A stretch of 64,000 bases of DNA from Ascidia mentula (Eukaryota; Chordata; Ascidiacea; Phlebobranchia; Ascidiidae). The DNA is taken from positions 18,851,645 to 18,915,644 of the forward strand of contig OX387198.1 of NCBI GenBank assembly GCA_947561715.1. The letters run 5' to 3'. A program made the position numbers and the translations under genes. Below the pieces are notes generated by a model. The model ran no database searches, was not told the DNA's origin, and saw nothing but the letters and a program-made list of their open reading frames with translations. Of the stretch, positions 45,641-56,837 are shown piece by piece (the first letter of the stretch is position 1; every line of letters begins with the position of its first letter).

Positions 45641-46320
45641 CAGGTAGACAAAAATGATAGGCCCATTACCAGAAAAATAGTCAGAGACACAGACCATGCA
45701 AAAAAACACCAGAAAATAGATAAAGGTGAAGTTTTTATGGGAGACTGTGTCAAACCAGATTATGCAGAGTACTGGACGTCAAATAGCATACCAGCGACCT
45801 CGGAATTCACAAAATATTAAGTCTTTTCTTTTTATCCCCTGGAAAAGAAATAAAGTATTTGTGGTTGCTGATGCAGTAACTGGTTATGGATACGCTGGAG
45901 CTTGTAAGACCGAAAGTGTTGATAATATTTAGCGAAACACACGTAATTGTCAAAAATCTATTTACTCCTTGGCATGGTACCACACTGTCTATATGGACAG
46001 CTTTTATTCTTCCCCTTTCAGCTAAGTACAGTTCACAACTCTTTCATGTGTAATCACAAATATCAAAAACTGAAAGCGGATTTCGTGAGGTGAGGAAGCC
46101 ACACTGCATAGACCGCTATACATGGGTGGAGTGGATCTTTTTGACCAACGCGCAAAAACTTGCCTCTTTCCACATTCGGTTTTGTATGATTAAAACAAGG
46201 TATCTCCAAGGTTTTGCCACTTTTACAATTGCAACATTTGACAATAAAAGTTGACAAGCAACACGACTGCATTTTTTGTTCTGATAGAACAATAAACTGT
46301 GCATGTGTAATCATTTTTTT
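45640..46320 (+). pseudogene. Second piggyBac transposase remnant
   Basis: The frame at 45726-45932 includes WKRNKVFVVADAVTGYGYAG, matching the piggyBac block 'K..VLADS.TGY'. Further on, VYMDSFYSSPFQLST (about 45988-46030) matches 'YMDNFYTS', the block with another catalytic Asp. The tail has CIFCSDRTINCAC (about 46268-46305), like the C-terminal Cys-rich region. Stops and frame changes are frequent. It belongs to a different subfamily from the element at 3.1-5.3 kb. Confidence 0.65.
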
Positions 46321-46329
46321 AAACATCTG

Positions 46330-47094
46330 TTTTTAATTTTGTTTTGGTGTTCATTTGCTGTACATTCAATGTTTTCTTGAAGCATGTTTGTGTGACATTA
46401 TGACGTATGCCAATATGCAGTACATCTTTAGAAAGAGGAGGACCTAGACAACATTTCTCGCTATAGTGAACATATTGTACTAAATGAGAAATGCATGTCG
46501 AGCCTAATTTTTTTTTGCAACTTTATTCAAAGACTGTACATAAAGGTAATAAACGGTTCAGAAACATTTTTCAACATTGTCATTAGTCACATGGTAGTTT
46601 TACTAGGATTTTGCCACATTTTCTCTTTGACAAGTCTACTGACAACTTTTACGACTTTCTTGTACTAAAACAGGATAGTCAGAAACTTATTTTAATATTA
46701 CTGTACTTCCTGCCGCACAGACATAAGAACCAAAGGTTTTAGGCCAAAACAACTTTAGGCCATCAACGACAATATTAAGATCACCCGCAATTTTCAAACA
46801 AACGGCAGCAACGTGATCCATTTCCAAAAGTGCATAGACCATAGACCATATTAAGGTATATTGAGCTTTTCGTGAGAAGCAAATGTTAATTTATTTGTAG
46901 GATTTCTCGAACATTACGGAACTGCAACCGACGAGGAACGCATATCGTGAAAGTTGTTTTGTTGAGAAATTGAAAAACTTTACATGTGACGTGAGTAGTA
47001 GAAGAAGTGGTCGCATTCATTCGTGAGTTTTGCACAACTCCTGCAATTACCACATTCACAAGGCCCTGTTTAAAAACGTTTGTCTGCATCTACA
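46330..47094. other. No recognisable gene
   Basis: AT-rich stretch without conserved motifs. A duplicated TAGACCATA word lies at 46836-46852. Confidence 0.45.
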
Positions 47095-47510
47095 AAGGAA
47101 CAATTACACCAAATGAAACCTTTTTATTTTGTGGAATTAACACAAATGAACAAGCAATACGAGAAATGAAATGAGAAGTTACTGATTCGGTATCAATGGC
47201 GGGTATTATGATCATTATGTTTATTACTACTTAACCATTGGAACAGCTGTCATGGTGAACTGGTATTCTTTCGGGTTCCTTTTTAAATTTTTCTGAACAA
47301 TGCGGCTGATTTTTAGCAACGAGTGCTGAATAAAAACAGAAAAATGTATAGGCACAACATTGAAGAGAACCTCGCAAAGAAATAAGAGCACATATTTTCA
47401 AGATAAATATACAGTAGCATGAAATCATACAATGTATCACTTAATGAAAGCTAAACAGTAGATGATGCAAAAGATAACTATACCAACAATTCAACAGTTT
47501 GAAAATATTT
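47095..47510. repeat. Interspersed repeat, copy 2 (copy 1 at 5945-6410)
   Basis: Collinear with 5945-6410, slightly shorter through deletions. Shared words include ATTATGATCATTATGTTTAT and GTCATGGTGAACTGGTATTC. Confidence 0.85.
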
Positions 47511-47820
47511 GTTATTTTCTTACACTTGTTTATTGTAAGTGGATGTATGCAAATGAAAATAATTGAAATATGAATAGGCGCCCAGTTTCAAAAATTTGCG
47601 GGAAGGCAGAACCAAAGTCCGTCACATAGCGAAATATGCACCCACCGAAACGTAACAAATTGTTCGATTTTTAATGCAGCGAAAATCGGAAGTAATATCA
47701 TTACTAGCCTTCTAACACCTGTGTTTTCCTACCTGCGGATCCAGGCATCGACAGACGGACTGTCAAGATGCGTACCGAGCGAATGATGTTGATGCAATCA
47801 CAAGTAAATTTCAAAAACGT

Positions 47821-48719
47821 TTATTTACAAAATGTGTTTTGTCTGACTGGATTTTTTGAGGCAAACTCTGTGATAAGTTGTTCCACATCAAGTATGTCAA
47901 CAATTTCTTTATGCGTGCTCAGGATGCATGTGCTGTTGAGGCGGTCTTGTGTTATTGTGGATCGCAAATACGTTTTAACGCGACGAAGAGTGCTAAACGA
48001 TCTCTCAGCCTCACAAGACGTGGAAGGTAAACACAAGAACAGTATGCAGAGGTGCTCAAGGTGATTTCCAAAATATTTAACTTCCAAAGAAAGGCGGGGA
48101 AAACTTTCCATCAGCTGTTCCTGATTAACGCGTTTGCACAGGATTGCGTACTCCAGCAACTGAATTTTTGATAAATTTTCTTTCGAAAACTGATTAACGA
48201 GGGTAGAAGTAGCCAGGCGGTACATTTCTTTGTAACTTCCGGATATTTTGAGTTGCCGTGCTGAATCCATAACCGCCTGTACAAAGGCATCGGCATTCTT
48301 ATCAGAAGCGCTTTCTACAGAAAAAATATCCACCAATCTCCTAATCATTTCCTGTACATCTGCAACAGTGTTATTCCTGGATTGGATTTGCGTGTGGACG
48401 ACGATCAAGAATCTTTCCATCAGACGAAGCATAAAATATGTCGCAAACCAAAGATCTGACAATCAAGTATTTTCTCATAATTTTGCAAAAATGCCTCGAG
48501 GGCAGGCAGGCGAAGAACCCACCAGGTGGGACACGAGTCATTTTCGTTTCCAACATGAAAAGTGGAAAACATTGCCAAACGTTTAGGAAAACAAACTTTA
48601 GTTCCGTAAGTGTGCAAATTCAATGCCTCTTGTACCACGAGATTAAGCTGATGGCCCGCACAGTGAACAGATGTTGCCCAAAAGTGTTTGGGTAAAGTGA
48701 TGCTTGTACTGTATCCCAA
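47821..48719 (-). pseudogene. hAT transposase C-terminal half (copy A)
   Basis: Read right to left. VHCAGHQLNLVVQEALN (about 48660-48610) is a conserved hAT block. The frame at 48462-47821 ends with LPSTSCEAERSFSTLRRVKT, the hAT dimerisation motif, and a C-terminal stretch ending NPVRQNTFCK. One frame change near 48430-48460 separates the two parts. The wording resembles ZMYM1-like/zinc-finger hAT transposases. The N-terminal zinc finger and first catalytic region are missing. Confidence 0.85.
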
Positions 48720-48879
48720 AAAATTGGGTTATTTTTTTTTGTTTTATTTTACCAAACAAAAAATTACAATTTACAATCACTTGCGTAGAATACGGGGGTG
48801 CGGAGGTATACATACAGCAAAACTTTTTTTGGAATCAGTGCAACAAGAGGCGGTTCGCTTGAAATTACGACAACCGGTC

Positions 48880-49431
48880 GTTCCCGTAGCCGTACTGCAC
48901 CCAAAACTGATGTAAACACCTATTTTTTGCAAGTTTACACCCTAATTTTCGCTGCTGCAACCACAGACTTAGGGGAGAGATTTTCAAAAGAAAACCTTTC
49001 TTATGGAAAGTATGGTTGTTGGCAAAACTGATTTGACAGAACAACAAATTTCAAACAAATTCCCAGACATTGATGCTCGACAGTATTTTCAGGAAGTCGG
49101 CAATTTGAAAGCATTTTTTCAAAGCAAAGGCATTGAAGAGGCGACACCAGAAAAAGTGTGCAATCTTTTCAAGGAAAGTGAAACCTTTCAGATAATGCTG
49201 CCAAATATCGCAATTTTGATTAGATTGTACTTGACTTTGCCGTGCACGTCATGTGAAGCTGAACGTTCCTTCAACACACTCCGGCGGGTCAAGACACATT
49301 TCGCAGCAAAGGCTTAACCACGTGTGCGTCATAAACGCACATAAACAAGAAGTTGATTGCTTGGACAGGGAGAAACTGATAACCGAGTTTGTTGCCAAAA
49401 CATCGGTTAGAAAAAACACGTTTTGCAAATA
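48880..49431 (+). pseudogene. hAT transposase C-terminal fragment (copy B, inverted to copy A)
   Basis: The frame at 49003-49317 carries LPCTSCEAERSFNTLRRVKT, then after a frame change REKLITEFVAKTSVRKNTFCK ending at about 49431. These match the last blocks of copy A (VEQLITEFASKNPVRQNTFCK), so the two belong to the same family. The copies are head-to-head with their C-termini outward. Confidence 0.8.
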
Positions 49432-49439
49432 ATCGTCTC

Positions 49440-50500
49440 GTCTTAATCCAGCTGCTTTTGTTTTGTTGCTGTTTTCCGCTAGTTTTAGTGGTTCTGTCTT
49501 TCACTGTTGTATTATTACAGCGGTTAATTGTCAGCTATGCAAAAATTTACTTCAAAATAAACATGTCTTGCTTTTGCAAGCATTTTAAACCGGTGCTGTT
49601 GCGACGCTTTAAGCGGCGGACACATAAACGTTATTCTAATATTATGACTTTACACGGTTGAAGGATTACCGTGTAAAGTACAAAAACTTTTTTAAAACAA
49701 TTCTTGTGTTTCAAAATTATGCCTGAATACTCACTGAAAAGGGCGCCAAACTATCTTGCCTCCCCAGTCTTAGTTCTTTGGACTTCTTTGTCCCTACCTG
49801 CGTGAACGTGATTATCGAACGTAGGGCGCGACTTTTTCTTAATTACAGGTAGTGTTGTAAGCTGTTTCATGTGTCATGGATTTAAGCATTCAGGGTTTAA
49901 TTAATTTTGTCAAGATTACTCTGGAAGTTCTTCAAAAAAATGCTGAAATCGAGAGTAAGTTGTACATATAATTCTTTGAACGTGAAAAAATTGCCAAAGC
50001 TTTGATAAATTACACTTAACTTGGAAAAGGTAAGCTATATAGGAATAGGCCTATTATGCATTCCATCAATATGTTCAAAATAGAATAAAGGGCCAGAAAA
50101 ACTTTTCCAGCTCTGTCATAATGTTTTCTATTTTTTGTAGGAATTGATGGAAAAGCATTATTATGCACCAAAGATTGTTTCGACATAATTAAATGCACGT
50201 TTCCTTCAACAACAAATAGATATCTATTTAGACTGTTTGGAGCATTTCATAAAAATTTGAGGATAAGTCAGCAAATAATTCTGATGACACTGAACCGTTG
50301 AAATTTCATCATCAAGTTGTTCTTCGAGTTCCCCCAGGTACAAATGTCAGTTTGGTTATAGTGGGAAGGAAATGATCAGAACCGGAAAAAGTGGAAGTAA
50401 TAGGGGAGTTGGTGCGTGTAATGAAGTGCTATGAAATGTAAGAAAACATTGTACTTGTTTATGGAACAGAGCTAATGTAATTTTTTTTTTATTCACCAAA
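49440..50500. other. No recognised gene
   Basis: AT-rich. A short hairpin of TTTACACGG/CCGTGTAAA lies at 49648-49677, possibly at the outer end of hAT copy B. Confidence 0.45.
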
Positions 50501-50513
50501 TTTTGCAGACTAT

Positions 50514-51248
50514 TTGCAGAACAATGAAGGAATTCCTCAAACCTTGTCGTATAATGAATGGCAGATCGCCACTTCTTTGGTTGCTGTTTTGGGAATTTTT
50601 ACACGGCAACGTTGCAGTTATCCCACCAAAGTGGCGCATGTTCTTCCAATTGAAAATTCATTGCTGAAGTCCCTCGAACAATTTCAAAGTGACGTAAATG
50701 ATTGCCGACTATATGGAATAGGGAGTTTTGTTGATATTCTTAAGGAACAGATGATGTTACGATTTCCTATTTCGGTGCAAACAACAAAAGAATCTTATTT
50801 TCGAGATGAAAACATTTTCCAATTCTGTGTAGTTAAAGCTTCCATTTCAAATTATTGGGATGTTGACATTGTATCTCTAACAGAAACATACTGGAGTCTG
50901 TTTAGAAAACATCACCCGAAGCTGGATCTCACAGTGAAAGTCCACAGAAAGTATTTTCGACAGCACAAACACAAGAAACTCCATCGTTGTCTTCTTCAAA
51001 TGACATTCGGAACAGCATCAAGCATTATCTTGGTAGTTGTCGGTCAAAAAATCGGGCTGACCAAAAGCACACAAATACTGAACTGTTTGCCAGTTTCACC
51101 TTATAGTGTGTGCACAGAGCGACTTTTCAGTTCCACTGGAGTGATTTGTCTGAAGGCGAAACATGTGGAAATGCCAAAGCTAAATTTTTGCTTTTTGTTA
51201 GCTCATTGCAACTGCTCCGTTCTTTCAATTCCACTTACCGTTTCTTAG
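50514..51248 (+). pseudogene. hAT transposase (ZBED1-like) remnant
   Basis: A 244-codon frame starting with QTLSYNEWQIATSLVAVLGI, typical of the middle of ZBED1/Tramtrack-like hAT proteins ('L...EW.....L..VL..F'). It ends with CTERLFSSTGVICLKAKHVE, the dimerisation block ('SERLFSTAGLI..KKR'). About 100 residues between are poorly matched, which suggests internal deletion or frame drift. There is no zinc finger upstream. Confidence 0.7.
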
Positions 51249-51566
51249 ATAATTTGGCAACATGGCGCAGGCAGAAATCTATCAAATTCAAGCATGTTCT
51301 GTTCCCGGTTAATATGCGAGAGACCGTGAATTTACTGACGTCAACTTTATACACGAATCTATTCGGGTTCATGAGAATAACGTTTACTGTTTATTCGGGT
51401 TAGTGCGATTATAGTACACTCACATATAGTAGTCCGACTCATTGTTACGTAGGCCGTCGTCACGCATGACCGCTTAGGCCTTAAATCTGTTGTGCGACAT
51501 TTGTTTAAACAATGTTAAAAACACAAAAACGTTGTTGAAAATTTCTTTTGACTTCAGTTAATAACA

Positions 51567-53280
51567 ATGCCAGAAACTTACTGCGCTGTGCCTAAATGCA
51601 GCTGGACTAAGAAGAAAGCAAAGAAGGGAGACGTGAGAGCACTCTTCACAGTGTACAGACCTGCTGAAGAAAGAGGTCACCGGCAGGCCTTAACCATTTT
51701 TTTTTTGTTGAGCGTTAGGAATGCTCAAGCCGGAGATTGTATCCAAGCTCTGCTTCACAAAGAAACGCAAGTTCCTAAATAGTTAAGAATTAGTTTTTTT
51801 TTTCGTTTTTAAATCAAACAAACACACATTTCATGCATATGAAAAATAATTTCATTTGCTGTTTTATGTTTTAGATGATTTAGAATGTTTACATTGTTGC
51901 TCTGGTGTGCAGTCAGATGATGCGCAATTACATTGCCATCCCATTCCGAGGTGGATAAACTCAAAAGTTTGCATAAGTTTTTCACACAACAATGTATGAC
52001 AAAAGATTGTATAAAATAGACGCTACTGATGATAAACCCTGCACTGCTTGTCAAATATTTGTTTCTGCAAAATTAGGACATCACTGCCCAGGAACAATCC
52101 AGGCAAATCCAGAGGAGTCATGGAAGACAACGATGGCCTTTTGAAGTTACTTGTTGACAACAAAGAAAGGACTAAATCTGACCTGTTGCACAAATGTGGT
52201 TAAACTATAAATACTAATAGCCATTCTTTTTAGTCAATATTTGTTAATGATAAGGCTATACTCAACGCTTGGCAAATACAAGGAGAAAATGCCAACTCCT
52301 CATCCAGTGCACATAGGTAAGTTATATTTACTAAATACCGAAGGTTGATGGTACTTACCCAAGTTTGTAGGTGTGATGAGATGGTTGTTCAGTCGATCCC
52401 CAGCAGCTTATGAAATTTTAGGAACAAGTGGAATTTTGACGTAAGGTGGACCAATGACTAACACATGGCAATTAGATAATAAGAGACTCATTTGCAGAAA
52501 CTGTTTCTCACCCAACCTGGAAAAAGTGGGCAAGCTTTAAAGGAAATGGAGCGTGTTTTAGGCACTGGCAAGTTCATAAAGCTTGCTACCTATATTACTA
52601 TCGATGAAATGAAATGTAGGCATATATTTTATGTTACTGCAAAAATGTTTGAAACAAGTTGTGATATTTCTGTTTCTTGCATCACTTTTTGCAGTATGAG
52701 AAAATATTGTTGTGCACCAAGGAAAACTTGTGGGATTTATCGACTATGGCGAGACCATTAAACAACAAACACTCAGCGTGGCTACTCATTTGCTAGGTAC
52801 GACTTTTTTAAAGTTAAGTGTTAAACAAGTAGAAACTTGTGTGAAAGAGAAACTTCTGTTCCACTGGCATAGTACCCAACCTAATCCACAAGTGCTGAGT
52901 CTAGAAATGTGAATATTCACGCTGTGGTATGTGATGGTCATGCCACAAATCGAAAATTTATGAAGCTTTTGATCAATTTACCAATACCCTTGAACATGGC
53001 ATTTACAGCTCCGAACCCTTACGCAGTTGATATACCGATATTTCTGTGCTCAGATCCATCTCATTTGCTAAAGGTATGTCTTAAACTTTAGCAACATATT
53101 TTCACCCAGTAAATTGTGGATGGCATAATTGATGCAAATGTTTTCCCAAATCCTTACAGCAAGGTAATTCAGCCTAGTTTGTTTTGTGGATGCATTTCTT
53201 TAAAGTTACTGCTTTGTAGATGAAGGTTGGATTAGCAAGAGATGTTTTAAGTTGGAAAGATAGGCAATGTCTACAACTGG
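51567..53280 (+). pseudogene. P-element-type (THAP9-like) transposase
   Basis: Exon 1 (51567-51690) starts MPETYCAVPKCSWTKKKAKK, a THAP DNA-binding domain start with its CX4C pair. Later exons: about 52370-52440 (FSRSPAAYEILGTSGIL), about 52490-52620 (LATYITIDEMKC, RNase H-like first Asp), about 52695-52795 (HQGKLVGFIDYGETI) and about 52909-53091 (NIHAVVCDGHATNRKFMKLL; NPYAVDIPIFLCSDPSHLLK, the GTP-binding/catalytic area of P transposases). A last piece near 53220-53260 reads MKVGLARDVLS. GT..AG borders are present around several of them. Some splice sites and frames look damaged. Confidence 0.75.
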
Positions 53281-53289
53281 AACATCGGA

Positions 53290-53383
53290 GTTTGTTCTGC
53301 ACCAAGGAAAACTTGTGGGATTTGTCGACTATGGCGAGACCATTAAACACTCAGCGTGGCTGTCAAGTGTTAAACAACTAGAA
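53290..53383 (+). repeat. Partial second P-element copy, left segment
   Basis: GCACCAAGGAAAACTTGTGG and TATGGCGAGACCATTAAACA repeat 52711-52765. The copy runs to the border of the 6.2-kb element at 53384. Confidence 0.85.
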
Positions 53384-54050
53384 ACTGTAAACTCAAAAGG
53401 TGGATTTTACATAGCAGAGCGTGTGCACTAACACCCCACTGGTAATTTTGGGGTGGAATTTTGAAAAGGGTCATTAGTTTACACCTAAAATGTGATAGTA
53501 TTTACAAGTTTGTTAAGAGGATGTGTGATACCACCCTTTGATGTAAATAAATGTGTATTCTTCATCTAGTGAAGTGATACCTTACAATCAAATACAGGTG
53601 AAGTTTAAAAACCTAAAGCGATTGGCCTTTGTTGCAGTAGTAAGTTCGGTATGCGCGTTCCCAATGTGTTTAATTGTGAACTATTGAACTTTTTGTTTTC
53701 TAATTTTAGTGTTAAGCATGTTTTTAAATTCCTGAATTATAAGAATAACCAACATTAAAATCAACCCGAAATCACTTTAATAGAAATAATTTGTGAAAAC
53801 GAAGACCGAGTTTATTTCTATGTGAAAAATGAGGCATCGCGTCACGTGACGGACAGTTGCCTCTTTCTTTTTACGCATCGCGCTGGCTGTTGGTAGGGTT
53901 GCTAGTTTTGTAGCCTGCATAATCTAGTAACATCCACGATTACAGAAAAGAGAAAAGTGGCAAGCATGGTTTGGTAATTAAATCTATTTTTTTAATGTAC
54001 TGCATGGCTATAAAATATTGAAAATGTATAACCAGTACAATTTTTTTTAG

Positions 54051-56790
54051 ATGAACAAACAAAACTTTCATTGCCCATTTGCTAATTGTACAAATATAGC
54101 TGTAACTAAATTGCTTCTTTCCCACATGCGCAAAGATCATGAAAAATGTAATCAATTACTTGTGCTCACCTGCAAAGTTACAGGATGTGGTAGAATATAT
54201 ACAAGTATCCGCAGTTTCGAGAAACATTTAGTACGAAGTCATAGCAGTAGTTACACCGATGTAAACGATTACCACCAAGAGGTTGAACCTGATGAGTGCA
54301 GTGTAGAAGACTATGCACCACCTGAAGGTGATTTTGTACGAAACATTGTAATTTTGTATTTAATGATTCGAGAAGGCCATGTACTTCCGAAATCCGTATC
54401 TAACAATATTATGAAAGAAGTCATTGCGGTGTTCAGTAGTTTTCATCACTCAGTTTTAAAGATATCCACATATCAGCAAACTAGTGATGATCATAACTAT
54501 TTAACTGATTCCAGCTATACTGCAAATTTGTGGAAAAGACTTCAGCCGATTTTGGTTTGGTCAATCCATTAGAAGTAGGTTTAGGTTCTAATGCTTCCTA
54601 TCAATATGTTTCCATTTTGGACACTTTAAAAAATTACATACAGCAACCAGAAATCTTTGAGAATATTTCCCAAATAAACAATTGCTGTGACAGCAATCTA
54701 CTGTTTGACTTTACGAGTGGAGATTTTTTTAGACATCAATATTTTCAAGGAAACCTGCAATTGCTAAGAATCCACTTGTATTGTGATGATATAGAGTTAT
54801 GTAATTCATTAGGTTGTTCATCTCGTAAAAGGAACAAGCTCACTTGTTTCTACTTCTTTTTTGCATCAGTTTGGTTATGATATTGTCATGCAACCACTTA
54901 TAAGGGACTTGCAGTCCCTAGAGCGAAACGGAATTGATTGCAACACAAATGGTCAAGCAGTTCGTTTTTATGGCTCACTTGCAACTCTATCGGCAGATAA
55001 TTTGGGTGCCCATGACCATGGGCGTATCCAGGGGGGGGTCCGGACCCCCCCCCTTTTGTGAAATATTTTGGTCTTTTTTGATAACTAAACAAACGCCACT
55101 GTATTTTTTGTCAAAATCCGCGTGAAAACCAGAAATTCTCTTTGACGTTGACCTAAAAAACGCATCGTGTTGCATTCGCCATTGTTTCCAAACAGGGAGC
55201 ATTGTTACCGAACACTTGGCATTGTTACCAAACATGTTGCATTGTTACGAAACAAGTGTCATTTTTCGTCAGTTCAGGGACGAAACGTCGTTTTTAAGTG
55301 GCCATGTTGTAATGACAAGCGGTTTATTTGCGTGAAAGTCAATTAGTTTAGTTGTTAAACTTTCCATAGCGTTACACAATTGCGCAAGCCACCGTTTATG
55401 TAACGATTGGCGCGAACACCGGCGTTCGTATTTTGCGATTCTCGCCCTCAATAGTTTATATTTAGTTTATACCTGAAAATCGGGGAATTCCCCAAACAAA
55501 TTTGGACCCCCCCCTTTAAAAATTCCTGGATACGCCCCTGCCCATGACATTGCAGGTTTCAGAAAATGCTTTAGTAATGGTAGAATTTGTCGATTTTGCA
55601 TGTGTTCGTACGAAGATTTAAGAACTGTTTTGAGCAAGATTTCACTTTACGCACTCCACAAATTCATGCTTTTCATCTTGATAGTGTCCAGGCTGATAGC
55701 ACACTTTCAGGTGTTTATGGTTATATCTTTGCCACCAGATATAATGCATGATTGTTTGGAGGGTGTTGTTCCATTGTTGTTACATACAGTCATTAAACAT
55801 TTGCACACTACAGGTATACTACCCTAGCAATCATTTAAATGCCAGAATCCGTGCATTTTCATTTGGAAAATCGGACATATCCAATAAGCGTCGTTGTTTA
55901 CCTCTCAATGTTATATCGTCAAATGGAAAACTTCTTTTAAATGCAAGTGAAAGTTGGTGCTTCTTCCGCCTCTTTCCTTTTTTTGTTGCAGATGTAATAT
56001 CTAACGATGATGCCTTTTGGAAATTGTATGTTTTATTAGCTGAATGTCTAGATATAATTTTTGCTCCAATTGTTGCAAGGGAATGGGCATTTTATCTTGG
56101 TGTTATAGTACCAGAGTTTTCTTCGTCATGTCTTTCTTTGGCTAATGAAGTTGTGAAGCCTAAATTACACTATATGCTTCACTATGCAAACCAAATCATT
56201 TTTGTGGACCACTACGCCACAGGTGGTGCATGCGGTTCGAATCATTCCATGCTAAATTGAAGAATGTTGCCACAAAGTCCAAAAATTTTAAAAACATTTG
56301 TAAGACTGTGGCCGAACGTATTCAGAACCAAAAATGTTGGGAGCAATCGAATCTTTCACTTTGTGAAATTCCGCAAAGATTTGGAGAGAAAGATATTTCT
56401 GTTGATGATCTGCCATCTGTTGTAATTCAATTTTTAAATTGTGAATTTGGAGAACTTGAAATGAGCTCAATATGCACATTAAATAAACTGAAGTTTGAAT
56501 TTCGTGAATACAAAGAGAATGATGTATTCATCTTAGATGTGCTTGATGAAATTCCTGTTTTGGACATTTACTTGATTAAAGAAAAAACCTAGATACCATG
56601 GGTTTTAATTCTCATTTACATTGTTATGAAGTAAAGCATACATGCAGTTCATTGTTTTTTAGACGTGGGGTTGAGCTTCATAAAGCTTTGGATTTGTATA
56701 TCTACAAAGAAAAGTACTATATTCTTAAAGCCTCACAATGTCATTTTTTTAATATTATGGATTACAACTTTGACATGTTTTATGCATAAC
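54051..56790 (+). pseudogene. Zinc-finger DDE-like transposase gene A of the 6.2-kb element
   Basis: The N-terminus has two C2H2-like units: CPFANCTNIAVTKLLLSHMR and CKVTGCGRIYTSIRSFEKHL. After a frame change near 54530, DNLGAHD is interrupted by a 524-bp MITE (55017-55540) and resumes as IAGFRKCFSNGRICRFC. PPDIMHDCLEGVVPLLL (about 55732-55785) resembles the 'D.MHD..EG' block of CACTA/Plavaka-type transposases. Later blocks are KPKLHYMLHYANQIIF (about 56157-56205) and MRFESFHAKLKNVATKSKNF. The C-terminus GFNSHLHCYEVK lies after another shift at about 56590. Proteins of this type are multi-copy in many animals, usually unnamed. Frame changes near 54540, 55790, 56215 and 56590 make this copy inactive. 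Confidence 0.7.
55009..55548. mobile_element. Non-autonomous hAT element (524 bp) with perfect 8-bp duplication
   Basis: Element 55017-55540. The ends CATGGGCGTATCCAGG and, inverted, CAGGGGCGTATCCAGG differ at one base. Flanks CCCATGAC (55009-55016) and CCCATGAC (55541-55548) are identical. The G-run/C-run next to each end is typical of such hAT MITEs. It interrupts gene A, and removing it together with one duplication copy makes the flanking codons contiguous. Confidence 0.92.
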
Positions 56791-56837
56791 AGTTTTAAAG
56801 TAAACTGTTGTTTGTTTTTAAATTTTAAACAGCTAAA

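Noticed and set aside
46063..46326. 87-codon minus-strand ORF
   Set aside because: Antisense of the second piggyBac remnant.
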